Source: Colwellia sp. C1TZA3 (lineage in GTDB: Bacteria > Pseudomonadota > Gammaproteobacteria > Enterobacterales > Alteromonadaceae). From it: 64,000 nucleotides of DNA. A program made the position numbers and the translations under genes. This document shows, one piece after another, positions 19,708 through 30,133 of this stretch (position 1 is the stretch's first letter; each line of letters starts with the position of its first letter). The stretch spans positions 62,001 to 126,000 of the forward strand of contig NZ_VOLS01000001.1 in assembly GCF_007954265.1 (NCBI RefSeq), read 5' to 3'. A model generated the notes under the pieces. That model saw only the letters and a list, made by a program, of their open reading frames with translations. It made no database searches and was not told the DNA's origin.

Positions 19708-20240
19708 TACTTCCTTTGCCCCTCTGCACTTGCCTGTGTCATGGTAACGACAGTTTCACGTTCCACCCAGCAACCTGCACCATCTGGGATTAATTCTAAT
19801 ACTTTTACATTGTCTTGGCTTACCGTGGTAATTCGCCCATAATATAAACCGACATAACTACCAACCGCAACTCTGTGCAAGGTATTGTCAGACGCCTCAA
19901 GCAGTGCCCAAGTAACACCTAATTCACCTAAGGTGCCACGCATCACTAAATCACTTAATGAAAACTTCTCCAAAGGCTGCTTTCTTCGACGCGGATCTGG
20001 ACTTAAGCAGCCTGACATTTGTTGAATTTTTTCTTGAATAGCTTCAGGTTTTGGCACATCAAACGGGCTACGAAGTATATTTGCCGAATAATCAAAGTGA
20101 GCAAAAACTATCACTTTAGGCATTGGCTCTATTGTACTAGAGCTGCTCGCTTGGACATCAGCAATATGTTGTTGCAAATCATCGGTGTTGCTATAACAAC
20201 CGGTCAGTAAAACAGCACTTAATATAATAAATTTTTTCAT
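19707..20240 (-). CDS. pilP: Type IV pilus inner-membrane lipoprotein PilP
   Basis: A 177-aa lipoprotein that links the PilMNO inner-membrane complex to the PilQ secretin. The signal peptide MKKFIILSAVLLTGC ends in a clear lipobox (LTGC, lipidated Cys15). A flexible linker is followed by the C-terminal beta domain (about 90-170), with FSLSDLVMRGTLGELGVTWALL and VAVGSYVGLYYGRITTV, typical of PilP/HR domains. One-base overlaps with pilO upstream and pilQ downstream show tight coupling. Confidence 0.94.
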   Translation of the reverse strand: MKKFIILSAVLLTGCYSNTDDLQQHIADVQASSSSTIEPMPKVIVFAHFDYSANILRSPFDVPKPEAIQEKIQQMSGCLSPDPRRRKQPLEKFSLSDLVMRGTLGELGVTWALLEASDNTLHRVAVGSYVGLYYGRITTVSQDNVKVLELIPDGAGCWVERETVVTMTQASAEGQRK

Positions 20241-20845
20241 TATTTGTCTGCCTCCCGATAACGGTAGGTTTTAGCTTGAAGTTTTAACTTTAAATATCCC
20301 GAAGCTTGGTTTTTCATATGAATGTCAAAATTATGCAGGGTAACTATACGCGGTAAGCCAGCAATTCGACTGACAAATTCACCAAATTGATGATAAGAGC
20401 CTAACACTTCAATATCGATGGGTAACTCAACATAAATTTCTTGCTCTATTTCTGGCTGCCAATTTAATTTAACAAAATCAAGTCCGGTAGTGGTACCGAC
20501 AAAGGTAATGTCATCTAGCAGGCCTGGCGTTTCATGGCTTTCAGGTAAACTTTTCAACTGCTTGGCAAACAGCGCTTCTGCTTCGATCATTTGCTGTTCA
20601 AATATTTCTAAATTAGCGGCTACATGATATTTAGCTTGGTATTCTTGCTTAAAGGTTATCTCTTGTGCCGTCACACGTTCAAGTTGCTTAATTTGGTCAC
20701 TGATCATTAACACATAACCCAAACTTGAGACTAAAACCACTAAAAATATTGATAATACTATTCTAGCTGCTTTTGGCCATTGGCCAATATTATCAAGCTC
20801 TAAGCCTTCAAATTGCGCCATAAATGCTGATGAATCAAAGTTCAT
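20240..20845 (-). CDS. pilO: Type IV pilus alignment subcomplex protein PilO
   Basis: A 201-aa bitopic inner-membrane protein that pairs with PilN through coiled coils and ferredoxin-like periplasmic domains. It has a short cytoplasmic head, one membrane helix (AARIVLSIFLVVLVSSLGYVL, about 26-46), a coiled-coil stretch (about 48-105) and the PilO core from about 110 to 195, with LPIDIEVLGSYHQFGEFVSR as the characteristic motif. It shares single-base stop/start overlaps with pilN and pilP. Confidence 0.94.
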   Translation of the reverse strand: MNFDSSAFMAQFEGLELDNIGQWPKAARIVLSIFLVVLVSSLGYVLMISDQIKQLERVTAQEITFKQEYQAKYHVAANLEIFEQQMIEAEALFAKQLKSLPESHETPGLLDDITFVGTTTGLDFVKLNWQPEIEQEIYVELPIDIEVLGSYHQFGEFVSRIAGLPRIVTLHNFDIHMKNQASGYLKLKLQAKTYRYREADK

Positions 20846-21423
20846 TATGGTGCTCCTCGCTCAGTCGGTTCATTCAAATTAATCAAACCTTTAATGCGGA
20901 CACGCATTTTAAAATCACTTAATAATTTACTTTTTGCATCGTTTGAAGTAATTGACTCAAGTATCGCGTCTTCAAATAGATCAGAGCGTTCAATCTCCCT
21001 AATCATGTTAGCTAAATGATTATTCGACTCACTTTTACCAATAATATTTAAGCTATTATCTTGTTTTTCTAGACGGGTAAGATAAATTCCATTGGGGACT
21101 ACTTTAGCTATTTCGTCTAACACCTGGGTCACAACATTACGACTACGTTGCAGTTGCTCAACAACACTGGTGCGCTTTTTAAGCTCTTTTTTCTTTTTAT
21201 TAAGCGACTTTATTTTCGCAATTCGTAGATCCAGTACTTGAATTTCATTTTGTAAAAATTCATTACGGGTATTCTGACCATCAATACGCATTTGATAAAA
21301 CTGATTCACTGAAAACACGATGAACAATGCCACTACTGCAACTAGGGTCAGCAAGGTAAAATATTCTCGTTGTCGGGCTTTTTCAGCTGCTTCGCGCCAT
21401 GGTAATAGATTTATATATGCCAC
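20845..21423 (-). CDS. pilN: Type IV pilus assembly protein PilN
   Basis: A 192-aa bitopic protein of the pilus alignment complex. The N-terminal cytoplasmic motif INLLPWRE (4-11) is the docking peptide that inserts into PilM. A membrane helix (about 21-41), a coiled coil (about 43-100) and the PilN core domain (about 100-185, with VVPNGIYLTRLEKQDNSLNI) follow. It overlaps the end of pilM by 13 bases and pilO by one base. Confidence 0.95.
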   Translation of the reverse strand: MAYINLLPWREAAEKARQREYFTLLTLVAVVALFIVFSVNQFYQMRIDGQNTRNEFLQNEIQVLDLRIAKIKSLNKKKKELKKRTSVVEQLQRSRNVVTQVLDEIAKVVPNGIYLTRLEKQDNSLNIIGKSESNNHLANMIREIERSDLFEDAILESITSNDAKSKLLSDFKMRVRIKGLINLNEPTERGAP

Positions 21424-22490
21424 GGGGAAAAACTCCTTAATGCTAAACCAGCTGCCACCATATAGCGTGGTGCTGTTTTAGCTAACGCTTTTTGATTGAT
21501 CGTACTCGAAATTTCCATGCCAGCAAAAGGATCAGCTACTACCGTATGAATACCCAGTTCTTCTGATAAGAGTTGCTTAACGCCCTCTACTAAAGCACTA
21601 CCGCCAGAAATAACCAGGTAATCGACTTTTGCTTTACCACTGGTGGTCAAAAACATTTGAATTGCACGACGAATTTGTTGCACTAATACGGTATGAAAAG
21701 GTGCTAAAACTTCAAAGGTATAATTAGGTGGCAGATCATCAGTTAATTTCGCCAACTCTGCTTCTTCAAAGGATTTATTATAATAAGAAACAATAGAACG
21801 CGTATATTGTTCACCGCCAAATAGTTGATCACGGCTATAAATATGATTACCCGACTCAGTGACCGAAAATAAGGTCATGGTTGCGCCCAAGTCGACGGTA
21901 GCAATGACTTTGTTAGCTGCATCGTCAGGTAATTGTCTTAAGATTAAATCATAGGCGCGACTAATGGCGTAAGACTCAACATCAATAACTTTAGTGTCGA
22001 AACCACCCGCCTCTAATGCAGCAACTCTTGCTTCGACAGACTCTGTACGCGCTGCACTGAGTAAAACGTTCATTTTACTCGGGTCTGATTCATTAATGTC
22101 CAGTGACTCAAAATCTAAGCTGACTTCATCAAGGGGGTAGGGAATTAAACTATCAGCTTCAATTTCTATCTGACTAGCCAACTCTTGCTCGGTTAATGCT
22201 ACATCCATATAGATTATTTTTGTGATCACCGTTTGTCCCGATACCGCAGACGCGGCTTGTCGCACAGACGAGGAAATTTTTTTTCGTATTTTTGCTATAA
22301 CTTTACCAACAGCATCAATGTCTTGGATTTCTCTATCAACAATAGCTCCTCTTGGCATCGGCTCAATCGCAACAGTTTCAAGCACATAGCCATTATCATT
22401 TTGGTTTAGTAGAATCGCTTTGATAGAGTGAGAACCAATGTCAATCCCAACCATTAAAGTGGTCTTTTTTTTCCATAAACTACTTAACAT
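21411..22490 (-). CDS. pilM: Type IV pilus actin-like ATPase PilM
   Basis: A cytoplasmic actin-fold protein that binds the PilN N-terminus and organises the pilus platform. The 359-aa length fits the family. Nucleotide-binding motifs include the phosphate-1 loop GIDIGSHSIKAILL (15-28), VATVDLGATMTLFSV (about 195-209) and LVISGGSALVEGVKQLL (about 282-298). It is the first gene of pilMNOPQ, divergent from mrcA with 132 bases between the starts, the standard gammaproteobacterial arrangement. Confidence 0.96.
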   Translation of the reverse strand: MLSSLWKKKTTLMVGIDIGSHSIKAILLNQNDNGYVLETVAIEPMPRGAIVDREIQDIDAVGKVIAKIRKKISSSVRQAASAVSGQTVITKIIYMDVALTEQELASQIEIEADSLIPYPLDEVSLDFESLDINESDPSKMNVLLSAARTESVEARVAALEAGGFDTKVIDVESYAISRAYDLILRQLPDDAANKVIATVDLGATMTLFSVTESGNHIYSRDQLFGGEQYTRSIVSYYNKSFEEAELAKLTDDLPPNYTFEVLAPFHTVLVQQIRRAIQMFLTTSGKAKVDYLVISGGSALVEGVKQLLSEELGIHTVVADPFAGMEISSTINQKALAKTAPRYMVAAGLALRSFSPWHI

Positions 22491-22622
22491 AGAATCCTTC
22501 TAGAACATTTTATTTTTACAATATTAGATAAAAAATTGGCATAAACTCATTTATCACATGCTTTTACAGGATATACTAGTACTATTATTTCTAATTTTAT
22601 AACTTTTATTGAGCTTTTTTTT

Positions 22623-25226
22623 GTGTTTTCTATAAAAAACCTGTTAAAAACGGGTGTTGTATTGGTATTTGCTGGAATTTTGGTATTGGCCGGAATTTAC
22701 TTGTCGATGCGTTCAAATTTACCCAGTGTAGAATCACTAAAAGATTTACAATGGCAAACGCCAATGCAAATCTTTAGTGCTGACGGTAAACTAATTTCCC
22801 AATTTGGTGAAAAGAAACGTATTCCCCTTACCTTAGAAGAAATGCCACAGCAGTTAATCAATGCCATTTTAGCCACTGAAGATGACCGCTTTTATCTCCA
22901 TTTTGGCGTTGATCCTATTGGTATGGGTCGAGCTATTTTAGGACAACTCACCGGACAAAACAAAGGTGGCGCAAGTACCATCACTATGCAGGTAGCACGT
23001 AATTTTTTTCTAACTCGTGAACAAACCTATGTCCGAAAAATTCGCGAAATATTTATTTCTTTCCATATTGAGAGCCTGTTAACCAAAGATGAAATTCTTA
23101 CGCTCTACATGAATAAAATTTCCTTAGGCCATCGCTCTTTCGGCTTTGGTGCCGCCGCACAGGTCTATTATGGTAAAGAAACTAAGGAACTGACTTTAGC
23201 ACAAATAGCGGTATTAGCCGGTTTACCAAAAGCGCCCTCAACCATGAACCCAATTAGTCGGCCAGATCGAGCAATGCAACGACGAACAGTGGTATTGCAG
23301 CGTATGTATAGCGCTGACTATATCAGTGCTGAAGAGTTATCAGCAGCAAACAAAGAACCGATTACTGCCATTAAACATGGTGCGGAAATTGAGTTGAGCG
23401 CGCCTTATATCGCCGAGATGGCCCATCAAGAAATGATCGATCGTTTTGGCAAAGAAGCCGCCTATACTGGTGGTTATAAAGTCTTTACTACCGTCACCTC
23501 AAGTCTGCAATATGCCGCTCAACAAGCGGTGGTTAACAACATTTTAGCTTACGATCAACGCCATGGTTATCGCGGCCCTCTTAGCACTTTACGCCCTGTT
23601 GATGATAAAGCTCAAGCTACGGGTATAGATGACTTAAACACTGTTGCAAGTACGCCAATAAGTGACGACGAAGTGATAAAAGCACTCGCTTCTATGTCGA
23701 GCTATCACTCATTGGTACCTGCGGTTGTTACAGCAACCTTTGAGCGGGCTGCACAAGTAAAATTACAAGATGGCTCTGAAGTACAAATTAGCTGGCAGGG
23801 TTTATCGTGGGCACGAGCTTATATTAATGATGACAAGCAAGCATCGCCACCCGTCACAGCTGGTGATGTACTCACACTCGGTGATGTTGTTATGGTTGCT
23901 GCGACAGAATCTGGCTATCGCCTAAGCCAATTACCCGATGTCAGTTCAGCACTGATCTCGCTAGCGACGGATAATGGCGCCATAAAAGCGGCTGTGGGGG
24001 GGTTTAGTTTTGAGCATAGCCAATTCAACCGTGTTACCCAAGCAAAACGCCAAGTCGGCTCTAACATTAAGCCTTTTATATACTCAGCAGCGTTAGACAG
24101 CGGCTATACGTTAGCATCGATAGTCAATGATGCACCAATTAACCAGTGGGATAGAAGCTCAGGCGTGGTCTGGCGTCCAAAAAATTCGCCACCGGTTTAT
24201 AATGGCGAAATTCGACTGCGTTTAGCATTAGCACAGTCGAAAAACGTTATCGCAGTGCGTTTACTTCGAGATGTTGGCCTAGATAAAATTATTCCTTATT
24301 TAGCCTCTTTTGGTTTTGATCCTGATGATTTACCGCGTAACGAGTCTTTAGCACTTGGTTCGGCATCTTTAACGCCGTTGGAAGTGGCGACTGGCTTCGC
24401 TACTTTTGCTAATGGTGGGTTTTTAATTCAACCCTACCTAATTGAACGTATTGAAGACTCATTTGGCAAGGTCTTATTTCAAGCCAATCCGGCTATAGCA
24501 TGTGATCGTTGCGAAGAGGCCATAACAAAAATTACTACAGAAGAGAATGATATTTTTGATGACATCGCTGGCAAGATTGATATGCTCGAAAACTATGACT
24601 CAGCGGTGGCTGAAGATAACCAGCTGGCACCAAAAACAGTTAATAAAGCTCAGCGTGTTATTAGTGCTCAAAATGCCTTTTTAATGACCGAAGCACTTAA
24701 CTCAGCCATCTGGGGTGCGGACTGGAACATAAAACCTTTTTGGCAAGGTACTGGCTTTCGTGGACGAGCACTTAAACGTAGAGATATTGCGGGTAAAACA
24801 GGCACCACCAATCAAGCAAAAGACGCTTGGTTCTCTGGCTATAGTCGCAGATTAGTCACAACATCGTGGATAGGCTTTGACAACCCCAGCCGTAAACTGG
24901 GTCAAACAACCTACAACAGCAACTTAGGTAAAGAGCAAACCACGGGTAAAGAGTTTGGTGCTAAATCAGCTCAGCCCGCTTGGATAAACTTTATGAAAGT
25001 GGCACTCGCAGAGCTTCCTGTTGAGCCTTTTGAACAGCCAGAAGCTTTGATGTCAGTTCGCATAGATAAAGTATCAGGTAAATTAAGCACAAAAACCGAT
25101 AGATCAAGTCGGTTTGAATATTTTGAATTAGGCACAGCGCCTACTGAATACATTAGTCAAGACATTAGCAGTCAAATTCTTGATGGTGGTTCAGAGACAA
25201 ACAGTGAAGATGGAATATTCGATTAA
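22623..25226 (+). CDS. mrcA: Penicillin-binding protein 1A (bifunctional transglycosylase/transpeptidase)
   Basis: Polymerises and cross-links peptidoglycan at the inner membrane. The 867-aa protein has a membrane anchor (about 9-27) and a GT51 domain with ATEDDRFYLHFGVD (catalytic Glu, about 86-99), GASTITMQVARNFFL and LYMNKISLGHRSFGFGAAAQ. An OB-like ODD domain precedes the transpeptidase domain, which has GSNIKPF (nucleophile Ser), SKN and KTGTTNQAKDAWF. The start is GTG at 22623; the next in-frame ATG lies after the anchor and would remove it. Its long acidic insert around residues 640-670 is probably a species-specific linker. Divergent from pilM. Confidence 0.95.
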   Translation: MFSIKNLLKTGVVLVFAGILVLAGIYLSMRSNLPSVESLKDLQWQTPMQIFSADGKLISQFGEKKRIPLTLEEMPQQLINAILATEDDRFYLHFGVDPIGMGRAILGQLTGQNKGGASTITMQVARNFFLTREQTYVRKIREIFISFHIESLLTKDEILTLYMNKISLGHRSFGFGAAAQVYYGKETKELTLAQIAVLAGLPKAPSTMNPISRPDRAMQRRTVVLQRMYSADYISAEELSAANKEPITAIKHGAEIELSAPYIAEMAHQEMIDRFGKEAAYTGGYKVFTTVTSSLQYAAQQAVVNNILAYDQRHGYRGPLSTLRPVDDKAQATGIDDLNTVASTPISDDEVIKALASMSSYHSLVPAVVTATFERAAQVKLQDGSEVQISWQGLSWARAYINDDKQASPPVTAGDVLTLGDVVMVAATESGYRLSQLPDVSSALISLATDNGAIKAAVGGFSFEHSQFNRVTQAKRQVGSNIKPFIYSAALDSGYTLASIVNDAPINQWDRSSGVVWRPKNSPPVYNGEIRLRLALAQSKNVIAVRLLRDVGLDKIIPYLASFGFDPDDLPRNESLALGSASLTPLEVATGFATFANGGFLIQPYLIERIEDSFGKVLFQANPAIACDRCEEAITKITTEENDIFDDIAGKIDMLENYDSAVAEDNQLAPKTVNKAQRVISAQNAFLMTEALNSAIWGADWNIKPFWQGTGFRGRALKRRDIAGKTGTTNQAKDAWFSGYSRRLVTTSWIGFDNPSRKLGQTTYNSNLGKEQTTGKEFGAKSAQPAWINFMKVALAELPVEPFEQPEALMSVRIDKVSGKLSTKTDRSSRFEYFELGTAPTEYISQDISSQILDGGSETNSEDGIFD

Positions 25227-25686
25227 ACATAGCTTGTGTGAGCTTTCGAACTGACTTTGACAGCCCGATGTTTTCTGATAAAAAATTTAACCATCATTAC
25301 TAAAAGTTTCGTTAGGAAAGTCTGCGAATGGAAAATTTGTTTTTATTCGCAATTTTTTAGAACATATTCAAATTTTATATTACTTTTACAACACAGTTTA
25401 AGTGATGCCTTCCTGACCAGTCAGTCAACAAATTAAAACCCATAACTCTTTGTTTTTATTAAATACAAAGAGGAACTTCGCTGTATTTACCCATAACCTT
25501 TTCATTAATTATTTTTCATCATAAAGGTCTTTGCTTAAAAATTAATGAAAGTTAGTATGAAAACTTTCACAACGAAAGAAAAAACACTTTCGTTTTGTTC
25601 ATTGATCGCCTAAAATTGTTTTCCAAACTCGGAACACCGAAACTAATCATTTAAAAAATCGTCATACCTTTAGGAGCGAATTCGCA
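25227..25686. other. Long leader/intergenic region upstream of pckA
   Basis: 460 bases with no gene. Just upstream of pckA are two neighbouring small hairpins: GAAAG...CTTTC at about 25548-25567, and CGAAAG (25573-25578) with CTTTCG (25587-25592) followed by TTTT. The second looks like a weak intrinsic terminator about 90 bases before the pckA start, so it could end mrcA transcription or attenuate pckA. A clear promoter is not visible. Confidence 0.35.
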
Positions 25687-27297
25687 ATGGCAGCTTTAGA
25701 AAACTCAATCGATTTATCTTCATACGGCATCAGTAATGTTGCTGAGATAGTTTACAATCCATCTTATGAGTTGCTCTTTGCTGAGGAAACAAGATCTGAT
25801 CTCTGTGGTTTTGATAAAGGTGTCGTTACCGAACTCGGCGCGGTTTCAGTTGATACTGGCATTTTTACTGGCCGCTCACCTAAAGATAAATATATTGTTC
25901 GTGACGATACTACGCGCGATACTGTTTGGTGGTCAGATCAAGGTAAAAATGACAATAAGCCCATGACCCAAGAGACTTGGACTAGTCTAAAAAGCTTAGT
26001 AACTGAGCAGTTATCCGGCAAACGTTTATTTGTTGTTGATACCTTTTGTGGCGCAGATGAAGATACTCGCTTAAAAGTGCGCTTTATTACTGAGGTAGCT
26101 TGGCAAGCACATTTTGTTAAAAATATGTTTATTCGCCCTACTGATGCAGAATTAGAAGATTACGAACCTGACTTCATTGTGATGAATGGCGCAAAAACCA
26201 CCAATCCAAATTGGCAAGCACAAGGCTTAAATTCAGAAAACTTTGTTGCCTTTAACTTAACTGAAAAAGTACAACTTATCGGTGGTACTTGGTACGGCGG
26301 CGAAATGAAAAAAGGTATGTTCTCAATGATGAACTACTTTCTCCCGCTAAAAGGCATAGCCTCAATGCATTGTAGTGCTAACGTTGGTGAAGATGGTGAC
26401 ACAGCGATTTTCTTCGGCCTTTCTGGTACGGGTAAAACCACATTATCAACTGATCCTAAACGCCAACTTATTGGTGATGACGAACATGGCTGGGATGAAA
26501 ACGGTGTCTTTAACTTTGAAGGCGGTTGTTACGCAAAAACCATCAACCTAAGTAAAGAGAATGAACCTGATATTTACCATGCTATTCGTCGTGACGCTTT
26601 ACTAGAAAATGTTACGGTTGATGAAAAAGGCACGATTGATTTTGACGATAATTCGAAAACTGAAAATACCCGTGTTTCTTACCCCATTAATCATATTGAT
26701 AATATCGTTAAACCCGTTTCTCGTGCCGGTCATGCGAAAAAAGTTATTTTCTTAACGGCTGATGCTTTTGGTGTCCTACCACCTGTTGCTAAATTAACCC
26801 CTGCACAAACAGAGTATTACTTCTTATCAGGTTTCACAGCAAAACTTGCCGGCACTGAGCGTGGTATAACAGAGCCGACACCAACATTTTCAAGCTGTTT
26901 TGGCGCCGCGTTTTTAAGTCTACACCCAACACAATACGCTGAAGTGCTTCGCAATCGTATGCAAGCGGTTGGTGCTGAAGCCTACTTGGTTAACACCGGT
27001 TGGAATGGCACAGGTAAACGTATTTCAATTAAAGATACGCGTGCTATTATTGATGCGATTCTAGATGGCTCAATTGATAATGCAGAGACAAAAGTTTTAC
27101 CCTTGTTCAACTTAGATATTCCAACCAGCATTGACGGAGTTGATGATGGTATTTTAGACCCACGTAATACTTATGCTGAGCCAGCACAATGGCAGGATAA
27201 AGCCGTAAACTTAGCCACTCGTTTTGTCAATAATTTTGATAAGTTTACTGATACCGACAACGGTAAATCGTTAGTGGCGGCAGGTCCTAAACTCTAA
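25687..27297 (+). CDS. pckA: Phosphoenolpyruvate carboxykinase (ATP)
   Basis: Converts oxaloacetate and ATP to phosphoenolpyruvate, CO2 and ADP, the first gluconeogenic step. The 536-aa length is typical (E. coli 540). Visible are [12 protein letters not shown] (about 60-71, oxaloacetate binding), [15 protein letters not shown] (about 199-213, metal Lys), the kinase P-loop [11 protein letters not shown] (about 245-255), [10 protein letters not shown] and a C-terminal [11 protein letters not shown] loop. A strong Shine-Dalgarno AGGAG precedes the ATG. A perfect terminator follows at 27321-27350. Confidence 0.98.
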   Translation: MAALENSIDLSSYGISNVAEIVYNPSYELLFAEETRSDLCGFDKGVVTELGAVSVDTGIFTGRSPKDKYIVRDDTTRDTVWWSDQGKNDNKPMTQETWTSLKSLVTEQLSGKRLFVVDTFCGADEDTRLKVRFITEVAWQAHFVKNMFIRPTDAELEDYEPDFIVMNGAKTTNPNWQAQGLNSENFVAFNLTEKVQLIGGTWYGGEMKKGMFSMMNYFLPLKGIASMHCSANVGEDGDTAIFFGLSGTGKTTLSTDPKRQLIGDDEHGWDENGVFNFEGGCYAKTINLSKENEPDIYHAIRRDALLENVTVDEKGTIDFDDNSKTENTRVSYPINHIDNIVKPVSRAGHAKKVIFLTADAFGVLPPVAKLTPAQTEYYFLSGFTAKLAGTERGITEPTPTFSSCFGAAFLSLHPTQYAEVLRNRMQAVGAEAYLVNTGWNGTGKRISIKDTRAIIDAILDGSIDNAETKVLPLFNLDIPTSIDGVDDGILDPRNTYAEPAQWQDKAVNLATRFVNNFDKFTDTDNGKSLVAAGPKL

Positions 27298-27320
27298 TTC
27301 AATCAGCACTACAATAAAAT

Positions 27321-27350
27321 AAAAAGCCGTCATAACTATGACGGCTTTTT
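27321..27350. terminator. Bidirectional intrinsic terminator between pckA and envZ
   Basis: A perfect 13-bp stem, AAAAAGCCGTCAT / ATGACGGCTTTTT, with a 4-base loop sits 23 bases after the pckA stop and 33 bases from the envZ stop. A-tract and T-tract on either side make it work for both convergent genes. Confidence 0.9.
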
Positions 27351-27383
27351 AATAATTACTATTTTCAAACTCAATAAAATTGA

Positions 27384-28679
27384 CTAGCCATGGCTAATAG
27401 GTAGGCAAACTTTCGCTTTTAACCCTCCTGCTACTCGATTAGACAACTCAACCCGGCCACCATGGGTATCAACAATACGTTTAATAATAGCTAAACCTAG
27501 GCCACTACCGCCAGTGCCTCTTGCTTCATCACCTTGCGTAAAAGGCTGAAATAAACGTTCAATATCCACTTCAGCAATACCTGGGCCTTCATCAAAAACA
27601 CAAAAACAAACCTCTTGTTTATCTTTATTAAATGAACTAGTTACAGTAGTCTTACCATCGGAGTAACGTAGGGCATTTTGAATTAAATTTGCTAATACTC
27701 GCTTCATAGCAACATAACGCAGCGGAACTTTAGGTAGCGGCTGGGCAGTAAAAATAATTTCTCGTTCTAAAATACTTTCAGACTGCACCACTTCGTCGAT
27801 CAAGAGGTTGATATCACTTAACTCAGCTTTATCTTTACTATCATGGCGAATGTAATCAATAAACTGGTCTATGATGGTATTCATGTCTTGAATATCACCT
27901 TCAATACCAGCTTTTAAAAATTCATCCTCAGCAATCATTTCGGTGGCTAAGCGGATACGTGTTAAGGGTGTGCGTAAATCATGAGATATACCTGCCATCA
28001 ATAAATTTCGGTCGTCTTCTAGTTGCTTAATGCCCTTCGACATATGGTTAAAAGCCCGAGTTACTGCAACAATTTCAGTGGTACCTATTTCTGTTAATGG
28101 CTCAGGAAAGTCACCACGACCTACATCATGGGCCGCATGTTGTAATGCAGCTAACGGACGATTAAGTTGCCGAACAAATAACCAGCCGCCCATCACACTC
28201 AAAATACCTAAAATTATTAGCACGAAAATAAGGGGTGAAAAACTTTCTTCTCTTAAGCCATTAATAGGGATTTTAATCCAGTATTCCGGCGCTTGGGGTG
28301 GGCGAATCCAAAATAGATATTCGTCACCTTGAGAAATCCTCACTTCTGCTGGACCACCTAATAAGCTAGACATTTCATCAGAACGAAAAGCGTAATATAC
28401 CGCCTGTTGCAAACCCAGTTTCATCGCTGCAGCTTCGCGATAAACACCAATACCGGTTTCTCGCTGAAACGCCTCACCCATAGCGGGGCTTATTGCTTCA
28501 TCAGCGATATCGATAAATACAACACGTACTTGTTTTGCTAATAGCTGGTTAACCTGTTGCGCATTGGGTTGAATAATATATATCGACATCAATATAAATG
28601 ATACGACTTGGTTTACTAACAGCAAAACACCAATTAAGAGCACCGTTTGACCAAAGGCACTGCGCGGCAATATTTTCAT
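27384..28679 (-). CDS. envZ: Osmolarity sensor histidine kinase
   Basis: Membrane sensor kinase paired with OmpR. The 431-aa protein has two membrane helices (about 13-33 and 150-170) flanking a periplasmic domain of about 115 aa. A HAMP linker ([20 protein letters not shown], about 168-187) follows. The dimerisation/phosphoacceptor helix [19 protein letters not shown] contains His233, and the ATPase domain has N-box [11 protein letters not shown]1 DEGPGIA and G2 GGSGLGLAI. It lies 45 bases after ompR in the usual ompR-envZ order. The organism's porin targets are not in this window. Confidence 0.95.
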   Translation of the reverse strand: MKILPRSAFGQTVLLIGVLLLVNQVVSFILMSIYIIQPNAQQVNQLLAKQVRVVFIDIADEAISPAMGEAFQRETGIGVYREAAAMKLGLQQAVYYAFRSDEMSSLLGGPAEVRISQGDEYLFWIRPPQAPEYWIKIPINGLREESFSPLIFVLIILGILSVMGGWLFVRQLNRPLAALQHAAHDVGRGDFPEPLTEIGTTEIVAVTRAFNHMSKGIKQLEDDRNLLMAGISHDLRTPLTRIRLATEMIAEDEFLKAGIEGDIQDMNTIIDQFIDYIRHDSKDKAELSDINLLIDEVVQSESILEREIIFTAQPLPKVPLRYVAMKRVLANLIQNALRYSDGKTTVTSSFNKDKQEVCFCVFDEGPGIAEVDIERLFQPFTQGDEARGTGGSGLGLAIIKRIVDTHGGRVELSNRVAGGLKAKVCLPISHG

Positions 28680-28724
28680 AGACTTTTACTAGCTTAGTGT
28701 TATTTTCAATGCATTTTAGCAGAT

Positions 28725-29453
28725 TTATCCAACCGACCTTCCTTCAGGAACAAATACATAACCTAAACCCCAAACCGTTTGAATATAACGTGGCTTTGCT
28801 GGGTCTTCTTCTAACATACGACGCAAGCGTGACACTTGTACATCAATACTGCGCTCTAAAGCAGAATAGTCTCTGCCACGCGCTAAGTTCATTAACTTAT
28901 CACGTGATAGTGGCTCTCTAGGGTGGGTGATCAGTGCCTTTAATACCGCAAATTCTCCACTAGTCAATGGCATGTTAACATCACCTTTAACCATTTCACG
29001 AGTGGCGAGATTAAGCTTATAATCACCAAAGGCAATAACATTTTCTTCTTGTGAGGGGGCACCGGGAGCTTCTTGCACTCGACGGCGTAACACCGCTTTA
29101 ATACGAGCTGATAATTCACGTGGGTTAAACGGTTTAGGCATATAATCATCAGCGCCAAGCTCCAAGCCAATAATACGATCTATTTCATCACCTTTGGCTG
29201 TTAACATAACAATTGGGATATCATTAGAGTTTTGGCGTAAGCGGCGACAAATAGATAAGCCATCTTCTCCTGGTAACATTAAGTCGAGTACTAATAGATG
29301 AAAATTTTCCCGCTCGAGTAATCTATCCATTTGCTCTGAGTTTGCCGCACTGCGAACAACAAACCCTTGTTCAACTAAGTACCGCTCTAGTAAGGCACGT
29401 AAACGCATATCATCATCAACTACCAAAATTTTCGGTGTTTCATATCCCATCAT
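28725..29453 (-). CDS. ompR: Osmolarity response regulator
   Basis: Response regulator with a receiver domain (acidic pocket DDD at 13-15, phospho-Asp57 in LVLDLMLPGEDG, Thr in VMLTAKG, conserved Lys in YMPKPFNP) and a winged-helix DNA-binding domain (RSIDVQVSRLRRMLEEDP and VWGLGYVFVP near the C-terminus). The 242-aa protein is very close to E. coli OmpR (239 aa), including the linker EAPGAPSQEENVIAFG. Either of the first two Met codons may be the start. Its upstream region leads into a stretch of mobile repeats beginning 273 bases away. Confidence 0.97.
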   Translation of the reverse strand: MMGYETPKILVVDDDMRLRALLERYLVEQGFVVRSAANSEQMDRLLERENFHLLVLDLMLPGEDGLSICRRLRQNSNDIPIVMLTAKGDEIDRIIGLELGADDYMPKPFNPRELSARIKAVLRRRVQEAPGAPSQEENVIAFGDYKLNLATREMVKGDVNMPLTSGEFAVLKALITHPREPLSRDKLMNLARGRDYSALERSIDVQVSRLRRMLEEDPAKPRYIQTVWGLGYVFVPEGRSVG

Positions 29454-29725
29454 ACTTGTTCCATTTTTATTTTTAATAAAGGTTAACTATAAATCAGCTT
29501 ACTTGAAATATAAAAACCTGTTCCGTCTCAACTTTATCGTATCTATCACAAACGATGTTACAATAAAGCTTATTTAAAGTATATATTATGTAAATTTTAT
29601 CATTTAAATTAATTATTGACCACAACGCTACCTAGTAAAACAAAGCAAATGACAGCTTAACTGATATGCCACACTGGCACTGATCAACCTAACTACAGGC
29701 GGCATGTCTTTAATTGAATGACTTA
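29454..29725. other. Upstream region of ompR
   Basis: 272 AT-rich bases between ompR and the first repeat element. It should hold the ompR promoter on the minus strand; no clear boxes, RNA or ORF are seen. With the adjoining repeats, the gene-free stretch runs to about 30133. Confidence 0.4.
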
Positions 29726-29882
29726 TACCAATCCCATTAAGTTATTGCTCACTTGTACTAGTTAAAATAGCTCAAGGCTGTGTTGCTCTCAATCCCAATA
29801 GCCAGCTATTGCTCAATCGAGCGCCTTACCTTGAGTTATTTTTCCTGCGCACAACAAGATCACAAACTTAATGGAACTGGTA
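29726..29882. mobile_element. MITE family A, copy 2 (157 bp)
   Basis: Nearly identical to the copy at 2069-2225 (for example Tcaatccc for Tcactccc and TTGAGTTATT for TTGAGTGATT inside). Flanked by TTA on both sides, a clean 3-bp target duplication. It ends 16 bases before a family B element. Confidence 0.88.
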
Positions 29883-29898
29883 TTACTTTGGCTAGTGA

Positions 29899-30118
29899 TA
29901 CCAATCTCACTAATTATCTGCTCATTTATACTGGTTAAAAATGAGCAGATAATTAATCAATTTGGTATTATTTATTTAATAGTTATCGCTGCATGGATGC
30001 AGCTTATTAAACAATGCAGTAGCATATTGTCATGAACAACTAGTTATTAAAATAAAGGCCTTGTATTTGGCTTTTTTTCCTGGGTGTAAAGTAGACCAGA
30101 TAATTAGTGAAACTGGTC
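29899..30118. mobile_element. MITE family B, copy 1 (220 bp), with unoccupied family A target
   Basis: Starts TACCAATCTCACTAATTATC and ends in the inverted TACC-type arm (ACCAGATAATTAGTG...GGTC). The left 69 bases (29899-29967) form an almost perfect hairpin by themselves, with TACCAAT...ATTTGGTA ends and a TGAGCAGATAATTA stem, so it may be a composite. The centre shares GCTGCATGGATGCAGC with 47685-47698 and 53041-53056. The sequence AGTTATTAAAA at 30042-30052 is the empty version of the site filled by a family A element at 53099. Confidence 0.75.
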
Positions 30119-30133
30119 TTATTGTGGCAGAAT

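Noticed and set aside
30107-30133. Upstream extension of the LETM1-like protein
   Set aside because: The extra codons lie in the right end of a mobile element; starts at 30134 or 30140 are more sensible.
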